Assembly: GCF_013403245.1 (NCBI RefSeq)
Contig: NZ_JACBNQ010000009.1
Coordinates: 61,659-125,658 of the forward strand
DNA length: 64,000 bases
From: Sedimentibacter hydroxybenzoicus DSM 7310
GTDB lineage: Bacteria; Bacillota; Clostridia; Tissierellales; Sedimentibacteraceae
Direction: 5' to 3'
A program made the translations under genes and the position numbers. Positions within the stretch are counted from its first letter, which is position 1, and each line of letters starts with the position of its first letter. The notes under the pieces are model-generated. The model was not told the origin of the DNA, made no database searches, and worked only from the letters and a program-made list of their open reading frames with translations. Positions 32,554 through 40,495 of this stretch are shown here, piece by piece.

Positions 32554-32646
32554 TATATAATCACCTCATAATATAATTTGTTATTTTATAATATTCATGA
32601 GGTAATTAATGTTTCTTAAATATTATGTTGAAACCTGTATTATTAA

Positions 32647-33090
32647 TTAACTATTTGCAAACTTATCACGCTCTGAAACCGCAAGCTTGTCACAACGCTC
32701 ATTATATTCATGACCGTTATGACCTAAGACATGAACAAACTTAACGTTATGCTTATCCATTGCTTTTAATAATCTCTCCCATAAATCGACGTTCAAAACC
32801 GGCTTTCCATCAGATTTTTTCCAATTTTTCTTTTGCCATGAACTAAGCCAGCCCTTATTGATTGCATCCGCAACATATTTCGAATCAGTTGTAACTGTAA
32901 CGTCACACTTCTCTTTAAGTGCTTCAAATCCAACAATAACCCCCATAAGCTCCATTCTGTTATTAGTTGTATTTTTTTCTCCGCCGCTGAGCTCTAATTC
33001 ATTTCCGTTATACTCCAATATTATTCCGTACCCTCCCGGGCCGGGATTTCCGCTGCATGCACCGTCTGAATAAATATTAACCTTTTTCAT
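32647..33090 (-). CDS. rnhA: ribonuclease HI
   Basis: 147 aa. The catalytic acidic residues are in place: Asp in IYSDGACSGNPGPGG, Glu in NNRMELMGVI, Asp in VTTDSKYV and Asp in YNERCDKLA, with the His of VLGHNGHEYNE. Degrades RNA in RNA:DNA hybrids. Proteobacterial-type RNase HI with basic handle region (SWQKKNWKKSDGKPV). Single gene. Confidence 0.95.
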   Translation of the reverse strand: MKKVNIYSDGACSGNPGPGGYGIILEYNGNELELSGGEKNTTNNRMELMGVIVGFEALKEKCDVTVTTDSKYVADAINKGWLSSWQKKNWKKSDGKPVLNVDLWERLLKAMDKHNVKFVHVLGHNGHEYNERCDKLAVSERDKFANS

Positions 33091-33192
33091 TTTTTCCGCC
33101 TACATTTATATTTTCTATCCATTTCAATATTTATAAATTAGTATACAGTTCATTCATATTAAAATCAAGTGGAAATGTCCGCTTACACATAC

Positions 33193-33222
33193 AAAAGAGC
33201 TGTACATGTATAATACAGCCCT
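33193..33222 (-). terminator. terminator of the 52-aa gene
   Basis: On the minus strand GGGCTGTA and TACAGCTC pair, followed by TTTTG. A second hairpin (AGGTCGTTG/CAACAACCT, about 33239-33260) lies between the stop codon and this one. Confidence 0.6.
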
Positions 33223-33274
33223 TATGATTTAAGACGATAGGTCGTTGTTTTCAACAACCTAAATTAAGTACAAA

Positions 33275-33433
33275 TTATCTGCAGCAACCACCTCTGCCGC
33301 CAATACCACCAAGCCAGTTATTCCCGCCAAGCAGCCAGAAAATTACAAATATAATTATAATCCATTCTATCCAATTATTGTCACAGCCTCTGTCACAGCA
33401 ATCAAAATTTGTAGCTCTTACTTCATCTGACAT
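33275..33433 (-). CDS. small Cys/Gly-rich membrane protein (52 aa)
   Basis: 52 aa, starting MSDEVRATNFDCCDRGC. It has two CC pairs and one further Cys (CC-x3-C near the N terminus, GGCCR at the end), one hydrophobic helix (WIEWIIIIFVIFWLL) and a Gly-rich tail (GGNNWLGGIGGRGG). GAGAGGTG lies seven bases before the ATG and a terminator follows, so it is a real transcription unit. The architecture recalls small sporulation proteins of the YjcZ/SscA kind, but no family is recognised. It sits between rnhA and thiI. Confidence 0.75.
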   Translation of the reverse strand: MSDEVRATNFDCCDRGCDNNWIEWIIIIFVIFWLLGGNNWLGGIGGRGGCCR

Positions 33434-33506
33434 ATATATTCACCTCTCTTTTATTTTAATTTAATATATGTCAGTTAATAAGATTTGTGATTGATAAAAC
33501 TGATTA

Positions 33507-34667
33507 TTATATTACTTCTAAGGTTGAGTATACCTTATTAATCAATTCTTCAACGTTCAGCCTTCCCTCCGAAATTAAAATGGAATCTAATTTTGGATTT
33601 ATAAGAGGATGAGAAGGAGCAAAAACAGAGCAGCAATCATCGTAAGGTAAAATCGAGGTTTCATAAGTTCCGATTTCCTTTGCTTTATCCATTATCTCTG
33701 TCTTATCCATACCTATGACAGGTTTAAGTATAGGCATTTCTATAGAGTTTTCTATAACTATCATAGATTTCATTGTCTGGCTTGCAACCTGACCTAATGA
33801 TTCACCTGTTATTAACATCTCCAGTCCATTTTCTTCAGCTATTCTTTCCGCAATTCTCATCATGAACCGCCTTGCTAAAATAGTTGTTTCCTCTTCTCTG
33901 CAATGCTCTTTTATGGCTTTGTGAACATCTAACAAATTAACGCTGTAAAGTTTGATTTTCCCGCAATATTCCTCTAAAATTTCTTTAAGCCGTTTAACCT
34001 TTTCATTTGCTCTCTCCGATGTAAACGGATATGTGTGGAAATAAAGAGCACTGATTTCTACTCCCCTTTTTGCAATCATATAGCCTGCTACGGGGCTGTC
34101 AATTCCTCCCGATAAAAGCAAAAGTGCCTTTCCGCAGGAGCCTATGGGCATTCCTCCTACGGTTGTAATTCTTTCAGATGATATATAACAGTTTTTCTTT
34201 ATATCTATCATTACTTCTATATCGGGATTGTGTACATCAACTGTTACGTCAGGAAAAGCATTCAGTATCTTTTCACCTGCTAATGCACTGAAATCCATTG
34301 ATTTGACAGGAAAGGTTTTATCCCCTCTCTTTGTATTAACCTTAAATGTTTTTATGTTTTGTTTTTCCTTAAGGTATCTGAATAATTCAATCGCTTTTTC
34401 TATGATGATTTCAGGATCTTTTTCAACCTTTATGGAGGGACTTATAACAACTATTCCAAATACCTTTTTAATTTTATTTATAATTCCGTCCATATCATCA
34501 ATATGCTTAGTCTGTATAAAAACCTTGCCTAATTCCTTATATATGGATACATCCTTGTACTCTTTTAACGCATACCTTATTTGCTCTGTAAGTTTATGTT
34601 CAAAGGAACCTCTGTTTTTTCCCTTTAAAAATATTTCTCCAAAGCTTACTGCCACAACATTGTACAT
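33507..34667 (-). CDS. thiI: tRNA 4-thiouridine synthase ThiI
   Basis: 386 aa. Ferredoxin-like and THUMP domains (~1-165) and a PP-loop ATP-binding domain with LLLSGGIDSPVAGYM (~180-195). No C-terminal rhodanese domain, the short form usual in Firmicutes, in which a dedicated cysteine desulfurase supplies sulfur. That partner lies just upstream (34686-35834). Makes s4U8 in tRNA and in some species supports thiazole synthesis. AAGGA precedes the ATG. Confidence 0.96.
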   Translation of the reverse strand: MYNVVAVSFGEIFLKGKNRGSFEHKLTEQIRYALKEYKDVSIYKELGKVFIQTKHIDDMDGIINKIKKVFGIVVISPSIKVEKDPEIIIEKAIELFRYLKEKQNIKTFKVNTKRGDKTFPVKSMDFSALAGEKILNAFPDVTVDVHNPDIEVMIDIKKNCYISSERITTVGGMPIGSCGKALLLLSGGIDSPVAGYMIAKRGVEISALYFHTYPFTSERANEKVKRLKEILEEYCGKIKLYSVNLLDVHKAIKEHCREEETTILARRFMMRIAERIAEENGLEMLITGESLGQVASQTMKSMIVIENSIEMPILKPVIGMDKTEIMDKAKEIGTYETSILPYDDCCSVFAPSHPLINPKLDSILISEGRLNVEELINKVYSTLEVI

Positions 34668-34685
34668 ATAGTCCTTTGTTCCTTT

Positions 34686-35834
34686 CTATAGCATCATGAT
34701 TTCTCTTATATCATTAACTGATTGTTTAATATGCATTACAACATATTCTACTTCGTCATGGTTATTAAAATAACCTAAGCTCATTCTTATGGAGCCATCA
34801 ATATATTCCTTATCAATATTGAGCGCATCTAATATCCTGTTGCTCTTACTTTTTGAAGAACATGCCGAGCCTGTTGAAACATATATTCCTTTTTGCTCTA
34901 AAAAGTGTACCAATACTTCTCCTTTTACGTTCTTAAACGATATATTGAGTATGTGAGGAGCGCCTTCCCCATTTAATAAGCTGTTAATTCGTACATCCTC
35001 TATTTCTTCGGATAACCTTTTAGCGTAAAGAGCTTTAAGCTCATTAAGTTTATAATTTTCTTCTTCAAAATTATCATACAGAAGCTTGCATGCTTCACCA
35101 AAACCAATTATACCTGCCGTGTTTTCAGTACCCGGACGAACTGATTTTTCCTGACCTCCCCCAAAGACCGAGGGCTTAATTTTTAGCGAGGAACGAACAA
35201 ATAATCCTCCGACTCCTTTAGGTCCGTGAATTTTATGACTGCTGAATGCCATTGTATCAACAGGAATATTATTTATGTCAATTTTTATCTTACCATATGA
35301 TTGTACAGCATCCACATGTATTTTTGTACTGTTATTTTTGCTTTTAGCAATTTCGGCTATCTTTTTTATATCCTGCACAATCCCAATTTCGTTATTAACA
35401 TGCATAATGGATACCAATACGGTATCAGAATCAACTTTTTTCTTTAAATCATCAAGATTGACTCTTCCCATACCGTCGGTTTCAACATATCTTATACTTG
35501 CTTTATCCTTGAACTGATCTACTACGTTGTAAACAGAAGGATGCTCGATTTTTGTGGTTACAATATTTGAATTTTCATATATATTACTTAAGTGGCTGAT
35601 AAGCGCAATATTATTGCTTTCAGTGCCTCCTCCGGTAAAATATATTTCTTCATATTTAGCGTTAATTATTTTAGCTGCATACCTTCTCGCCTCATCAATT
35701 TTCTTTTCTGCCATCAATCCCATGCGATGAAGCGATGATGGATTCCCATAATAGTTTTTATTGACATCTATGATTTGCTGTAATACTTCATGCCTTACCC
35801 TTGTTGTTGCACTGTTATCCAAATAAACTTCCAT
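34686..35834 (-). CDS. cysteine desulfurase (NifS/IscS family) paired with ThiI
   Basis: 382 aa, PLP aminotransferase class V. The PLP lysine is in FSSHKIHGPKGVGGLF, the conserved His in MHVNNEIG, and the catalytic Cys in STGSACSSKS. Removes sulfur from cysteine as persulfide. Directly upstream of thiI with 18 bases between, so it is probably the NifZ-type sulfur donor for s4U rather than a general Fe-S enzyme. AAGAGGT precedes the ATG. Confidence 0.93.
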   Translation of the reverse strand: MEVYLDNSATTRVRHEVLQQIIDVNKNYYGNPSSLHRMGLMAEKKIDEARRYAAKIINAKYEEIYFTGGGTESNNIALISHLSNIYENSNIVTTKIEHPSVYNVVDQFKDKASIRYVETDGMGRVNLDDLKKKVDSDTVLVSIMHVNNEIGIVQDIKKIAEIAKSKNNSTKIHVDAVQSYGKIKIDINNIPVDTMAFSSHKIHGPKGVGGLFVRSSLKIKPSVFGGGQEKSVRPGTENTAGIIGFGEACKLLYDNFEEENYKLNELKALYAKRLSEEIEDVRINSLLNGEGAPHILNISFKNVKGEVLVHFLEQKGIYVSTGSACSSKSKSNRILDALNIDKEYIDGSIRMSLGYFNNHDEVEYVVMHIKQSVNDIREIMML

Positions 35835-35871
35835 ATGTACCTCTTAAGTATAAAAAATTTGTAAAAAATAC

Positions 35872-35901
35872 TTGCAAAATAATGTTTCTTTATGTTATAA
35901 T
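35872..35901 (+). promoter_or_regulatory. sigma-A promoter of candidate small RNA
   Basis: TTGCAA (35872-35877), 18-base spacer, perfect TATAAT (35896-35901) on the plus strand, where no protein gene follows. Confidence 0.6.
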
Positions 35902-35907
35902 AACCAT

Positions 35908-36004
35908 GGTTATCCCCCCCGATAACCAAAATATATTCCCAATACCCCTTTTATGCATATTAATGCTTCACAACGATGGCCCCGTGGCCATTTTTGTGTT
36001 TTTT
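35908..36004 (+). ncRNA. candidate small RNA with poly-C hairpin loop
   Basis: Predicted ~97-nt transcript. Seven bases after the -10 box it begins with a GGTTATC/GATAACC hairpin whose loop is six C. Unpaired TTCCC and ACCCC follow, then a terminator: CACAA..ATGGCC-CCGT-GGCCAT..TTGTG and a run of T. C-rich loops in Firmicute small RNAs commonly pair with G-rich ribosome sites, so trans-acting control is possible. A 35-codon reading frame crosses it but has no ribosome site. It lies between two minus-strand genes and is antisense to neither. Confidence 0.5.
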
Positions 36005-36028
36005 GATAAATAAAGCCGCTACGACCTT

Positions 36029-36841
36029 CTATTTAATTTCTTTCTCCATCTCATTCAAATACAACTCTAATGCCTTTTTAACCGTATCATTATCGGCAGA
36101 ATTATAAATTCTGTCATCTATAGCTTTTATCGGAAGCACATCATTTGATGTCCCTGTGATAAAGGCAGCATCAAAGTTGTCAAGCTCATCATACCTTATA
36201 ACACGCCTTATTACTTCAATACCGTTTCTTTCACAAACTTCTATAACCTTGCTCCTTGTAACTCCGAGCAGCACATTATCATCCGGTGATGTAACGAGCT
36301 TATTATTTTTAATAAAAAATATATTTGATTTACTTCCCTCGCTTACAGTATCATCATCATTTATTAAAATTACTTCATACGCTTTTGTATTTTTTATAAT
36401 TTCTTCTACTTTTTCCTTGAAGTTTTTTTGAAAAGCCTTAATGTTCGGATTATCTCTATGTATTTTTGCCGTTACAGTATGAACCCCGGTCATAAATTGT
36501 TCCTTTGCAGGATAGCTGCTTTCTATAAAATAAAATAAAACTACGGGCTCGCTGTCATAATAATACGATACTCTTATATTACAGTTTTCAAAATTATTTT
36601 CTTTTATCAATAAATTAATTGAATTTTGAAATTCATCAAAATTTAAATTCCCTTCTACATCGCTTAAGCGTATGCTGTCTCTCATACGTTCAAAGTGCTC
36701 TTTCAAAAAAATAGGATTCTTTTTGATTACTCTTATAACCTCGTATATTTTTGCTGTGTCGTTTGCCAATAAAGTATTTAATTCAGGCTTGCCTATCAAT
36801 TGGTTATTCTTAACATTCATGTTTGAAATAATATTCATCAT
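36029..36841 (-). CDS. class IV aminotransferase (branched-chain/D-amino-acid/ADC lyase fold)
   Basis: 270 aa, fold-type IV PLP enzyme: RMRDSIRL in the small domain, Lys in the NIKAFQKNFKEK region as likely PLP lysine, EVILINDDDTVSEGSKSNIFFI (Glu binding PLP) and TGTSNDVLPI. Whether it is an aminodeoxychorismate lyase or an aminotransferase cannot be told; no pab genes are near. The ATG at 36841 overlaps the stop of the helicase gene (ATGATG), with GGAG upstream, so the two are translated together. Confidence 0.85.
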   Translation of the reverse strand: MMNIISNMNVKNNQLIGKPELNTLLANDTAKIYEVIRVIKKNPIFLKEHFERMRDSIRLSDVEGNLNFDEFQNSINLLIKENNFENCNIRVSYYYDSEPVVLFYFIESSYPAKEQFMTGVHTVTAKIHRDNPNIKAFQKNFKEKVEEIIKNTKAYEVILINDDDTVSEGSKSNIFFIKNNKLVTSPDDNVLLGVTRSKVIEVCERNGIEVIRRVIRYDELDNFDAAFITGTSNDVLPIKAIDDRIYNSADNDTVKKALELYLNEMEKEIK

Positions 36842-39177
36842 TTATTCTCCTTCCCGTCCCAAAATAACTTTACCTCGTTTATTAAGTTGTTTACATTATT
36901 AATCTTTTTATAATGTTTCCAATGCTCAGGAAACAGCTTTATGTATGTCATCTGGCACAGCCTTGAATCTATCATAAGCACCGTGCCTCTGTCATTTTCA
37001 GTTCTTATCACTCTGCCTGCGGATTGTAAAATTTTATTGAAACCAGGATATTTGTATGCAAAGTCATAGCCTGAATTATATTTTTCATCAAAAAATCCTT
37101 TAATAATATTTCTTTCAAAGGAAATTTGAGGTATTCCTGTACCTATTATAACCGCACCTATTAATTTTTCAAGGGGTAAATCAATGCCCTCAGAAAATAC
37201 TCCTCCCACAACGGTGAATAATACCAACCCTGTTTGGCTTTTAAACTTATCTACAATTTCTGTTTGCTCTTCTTCATTTAATCCTTGATTTTGTAAAATA
37301 ATGTTTGAAGTATCATATAAATTTTCATAAGTCTCATAAATTTTCCCCATAAAGCTGTAGGAAGGGAAAAACACCATGTAATTACCTTTCTTTTCGGATA
37401 TCAATTTATTTATATAACAGCATGCTGATTCTATGTTTGCCTCTCTTTCCGTATATTTCATGGAAATATCCGAGGTTATCATTAAATTTAAATTTTCATC
37501 ATCAAAGGGTGATTTGATTTTTAATATATGGTCGTCATCCTCTCCGCCTAAAATATATCTGAAATATTTTAAAGGAGTTAAGGTTGCTGAAAAAAATATT
37601 GAAGACCACGCATTTTTTAATATTTCCTTCAATACTGAGGATGGATCTATTAAAAACAACTTAACCTTAGTTTTATTTCCTATAAAATCAACGTAGTAGC
37701 AAAAATTTGAATTTGCTATTTCGGAAATTTTTATAAAAAATGTACTTTTAAAATACATGTCAATTAACTCATCCGGTATATTTTCATTTTTTTTATCGTT
37801 TATAAATTTTTCTGCTATAGTTGAAAATTTCCTTAGGGAACTTATTAGCTCAGAAGGTTCATTTTCTAAAATTTTTGACTCATTATCAGCTTCTTTTTTA
37901 ATTTCTATAAATCTCTTGTTAATATTATGTAGTGCGCTGCCTATTTTTTTATTGGTTTTCTTCATCACTTTATAAAGTTCATAGAAATCTTCCTTTATAA
38001 GCTCGGGAGAAAACATATCTCTTGTTCTGTCTTCAAGATTATGAGCTTCATCAATCAGAAGTATATCATTAGTATTTTTAAATACATCATCCCTTTGAAG
38101 AGCAACTCTCGGATCAAAATAATAATTATAGTCGCAAATGACAGCATCAGACATATAACTTAAATCAAGAGAAAATTCAAATGGGCATAGATCATGCTTT
38201 CTTGCTGTTTCTTCTATATATTCCCTGTCAAACAAACAGTTGTTTTTAACGGCATTTTTGAGAGGTATATTCAACCTGTCATAATATCCTTTTGAATATG
38301 GACAATATTCCGGATCGCAATTAGTTTCTTCCATGAAGCATATTTTGTCCTTTGCTGTTATAACCGTTGTTCTCAGGCTTAATCCCTTATGAACCATCAT
38401 TTTAACAGTATTAAAAGCAATTGTTTTAGTAGATGATTTAGCCGTGAGATAATAAACCTTTGTATTGTTTTTATAATTCATGGATTTAATAGCAGGAAAT
38501 AAAATAGATATAGTTTTACCAACACCTGTCGGTGCCTGAGAGAATAATTTTTTACCTTCTTTTATTGTACTGAAAACAGCAACAGAAAAATCTCTCTGGC
38601 CTTTTCTGTAATAATCAAATGGAAATTTAAGATCGTTTATTGAGCGTTCCCTTTCCTTTTTTAAGTCAATAATCGTTTGAGCCCATTCAATATAAGAATT
38701 TAAAAGCTCATAAAAAAACAATTCAAGTTCCTTAAGGTCATAGTTATAAGGAATTGTTTTCGTTTTTTCCGTATCTAAATTATAATATCTTAACTGAATT
38801 GAGATATTGTTTATTTCATTATCAAGACAGTAAATGTACGCGTAACATTTTGCCTGCGCAATATGGGCTTCGTTATAATTTTTTTCAATAAAATCCAAAT
38901 TCGTATAAGTAGATTTAATTTCATCTACTATAATTTCATTGTTTTCGGATATTATTCCGTCAGCTCTTCCTTCTATTGTAAACTGTATATTGTTAACGGT
39001 AAATTCCCTTTTGAGAAAATATTCTTTTTGATAGTTCTCTCCCATTAAAGACTGAAGAATTTTATGTGCCTTTATTCCTTCCATTGCTCTTTCGGGACTC
39101 AGGTTTTTTACGTTAATATCTCCGCTTTTATATACAAATTCAACTAATTCTCTAACCGAAAGCTTAATGTTGTCCAT
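36838..39177 (-). CDS. PD-(D/E)XK nuclease - DinG/XPD-like Fe-S helicase fusion
   Basis: 779 aa. N-terminal RecB/Cas4-like nuclease region (~10-160) with GRADGI and IIVDEIKST (D..E-x-K). Then a superfamily 2 DEAD_2 helicase with Walker A APTGVGKTI and DEAH box LLIDEAHNL. Four cysteines between the motifs (CFMEETNCDPEYC...C..CPFEF) fit an XPD-like 4Fe-4S cluster. The C-terminal HELICc part ends with QSAGRVIRTENDRG. Likely acts in DNA repair. The ATG at 39177 has GGAG six bases upstream. An in-frame upstream ATG would translate a tetranucleotide repeat (F-I-Y-L repeats) and is rejected. Confidence 0.9.
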   Translation of the reverse strand: MDNIKLSVRELVEFVYKSGDINVKNLSPERAMEGIKAHKILQSLMGENYQKEYFLKREFTVNNIQFTIEGRADGIISENNEIIVDEIKSTYTNLDFIEKNYNEAHIAQAKCYAYIYCLDNEINNISIQLRYYNLDTEKTKTIPYNYDLKELELFFYELLNSYIEWAQTIIDLKKERERSINDLKFPFDYYRKGQRDFSVAVFSTIKEGKKLFSQAPTGVGKTISILFPAIKSMNYKNNTKVYYLTAKSSTKTIAFNTVKMMVHKGLSLRTTVITAKDKICFMEETNCDPEYCPYSKGYYDRLNIPLKNAVKNNCLFDREYIEETARKHDLCPFEFSLDLSYMSDAVICDYNYYFDPRVALQRDDVFKNTNDILLIDEAHNLEDRTRDMFSPELIKEDFYELYKVMKKTNKKIGSALHNINKRFIEIKKEADNESKILENEPSELISSLRKFSTIAEKFINDKKNENIPDELIDMYFKSTFFIKISEIANSNFCYYVDFIGNKTKVKLFLIDPSSVLKEILKNAWSSIFFSATLTPLKYFRYILGGEDDDHILKIKSPFDDENLNLMITSDISMKYTEREANIESACCYINKLISEKKGNYMVFFPSYSFMGKIYETYENLYDTSNIILQNQGLNEEEQTEIVDKFKSQTGLVLFTVVGGVFSEGIDLPLEKLIGAVIIGTGIPQISFERNIIKGFFDEKYNSGYDFAYKYPGFNKILQSAGRVIRTENDRGTVLMIDSRLCQMTYIKLFPEHWKHYKKINNVNNLINEVKLFWDGKENK

Positions 39178-39190
39178 GATTTGCTCCAAA

Positions 39191-39225
<35 letters not shown>

Positions 39226-39273
39226 CACCTGTTAGGTGTCTATTATAACATAATTAAATAAATATAAAAACGA

Positions 39274-39660
39274 CTATTTAATATATTGTACGCATTTAAC
39301 TCTGTTTCCGCATACTTCAAACTTATCGGAAAGACCTTCAACCAACATCAATCCTCTTCCAGATTCGCAAAAATCATAATCACCGTAAGCTTTTTTCTTA
39401 TAACAAATTCCCAATCCTTCATCAGCTACTTCTATAATAATGCAAGACTTATCAATCAATAAATTAATAAAAACCTGTTTGCTTTTATCTTTTTGATTTC
39501 CGTGTAAAATACTATTTATAATTAATTCATTCAATATCAGTTTAGTGTTAAAGAAAGTGTTCTCGCTTACAATGTTTTTTATGCTGTCTAAAATTTCTTC
39601 AACAGTTATTTTCGCGTTGTTTATGTCGCTCTTTAGATAACGCTCAACTTTATAATCCAT
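39274..39660 (-). CDS. RsbW/SpoIIAB-like serine-kinase-type ATPase
   Basis: 128 aa. GHKL ATPase fold in single-domain form: N box ILNELIINSILHGN, G1 box VADEGLGI and G2 box ESGRGLMLVEGL. Anti-sigma factor kinases of this kind bind a sigma factor or act in partner switching; no anti-anti-sigma gene or sigma gene lies next to it. The ATG at 39660 follows GGAGG by six to seven bases; the longer frame to 39699 includes untranslated sequence. Confidence 0.8.
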   Translation of the reverse strand: MDYKVERYLKSDINNAKITVEEILDSIKNIVSENTFFNTKLILNELIINSILHGNQKDKSKQVFINLLIDKSCIIIEVADEGLGICYKKKAYGDYDFCESGRGLMLVEGLSDKFEVCGNRVKCVQYIK

Positions 39661-39758
39661 TATTATTCCTCCAATTAAAAGTAATATACCCACTTGCAAT
39701 GCTTTTAATCAATTTGCATAAAATTTAACATGGATTTTTTACGTAAAATTGAACTGTT

Positions 39759-40352
39759 CTAATTTTCCAAGCCTAAAATATTTACAAACAAATCCCATAT
39801 TTGTTCAACACCTGATTTAGATGCTGATGAAAACGGAATTATTATATTTTTATCCGTAATATTCAATGTTTTCTTAATTATATTAACGCTTTTAATTTGT
39901 TGAGTTTTAGAAAGCTTATCTGCCTTTGAAGCAATGACGTAGCCTGTATATCCGCAGCTTTTTATCCAATCATACATTTGAATATCATTATTGCTGGGTT
40001 CATGCCTGATATCAACAAGTAAAATTACTTCCTTAAGCTGTTTTCTGTTATGCAAAAATGTATCAATCATTTTGCCCCATTTTTCTTTTTCGGATTTTGA
40101 TACCTTTGCATATCCATATCCCGGCAAATCAACAAAATTGAATGAATCATTAATATTATAAAAATTTAATGTCTGTGTCTTTCCCGGTTGTGAGCTCGTT
40201 CTTGCCAGACTTCTTCTGTTTAGCAATGCATTAATCATTGAGGATTTCCCTACATTAGATTTGCCTGCAAAAGCAATTTCAGGTACAACCGTATCTGGAT
40301 ATTGTTCTTTTTTAACAGCCGTAATAAGTAATTCTGCTTTTTTTATTATCAT
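39759..40352 (-). CDS. engB: ribosome biogenesis GTPase EngB/YsxC
   Basis: 197 aa. GTPase motifs G1 GKSNVGKSS, G2 region with SSQPGKTQT, G3 DLPGYG and G4 SKADK. Needed for assembly of the 50S subunit. The ATG at 40352 lies five bases after GGGAGG. It follows lon, a very common Firmicute order (clpP/clpX/lon/engB). Confidence 0.97.
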   Translation of the reverse strand: MIIKKAELLITAVKKEQYPDTVVPEIAFAGKSNVGKSSMINALLNRRSLARTSSQPGKTQTLNFYNINDSFNFVDLPGYGYAKVSKSEKEKWGKMIDTFLHNRKQLKEVILLVDIRHEPSNNDIQMYDWIKSCGYTGYVIASKADKLSKTQQIKSVNIIKKTLNITDKNIIIPFSSASKSGVEQIWDLFVNILGLEN

Positions 40353-40364
40353 ATATTCCTCCCA

Positions 40365-40495
40365 GTACAATGGATTTGCAGTCGACTTGCAATGGACTAT
40401 CAATTGATTGGCAATTGTTACTTATTCTAATCTATTGCCTATCTATAGCTAATCCATCGCCCATCCATTGCCTATCTATCGGCTAATGCGTATTT
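40365..40495. repeat. ATTGCC/GCAATGGAT minisatellite-palindrome, copy 1
   Basis: Left half has irregular repeats of GCAATGGA-type units, right half the complementary TCCATTGCC and TCTATTGCC units, so the two halves are roughly inverted. Shares units such as AATCCAT-GC and TATAGCTAATC with the copy at 54640-54825. It overlaps the 3' end of lon and lies ahead of engB. Confidence 0.65.

Noticed and set aside
35801..36013. 70-codon plus-strand frame between nifS-like and aminotransferase genes
   Set aside because: No ribosome site, start inside the opposite gene; the promoter and terminator fit a non-coding RNA better.
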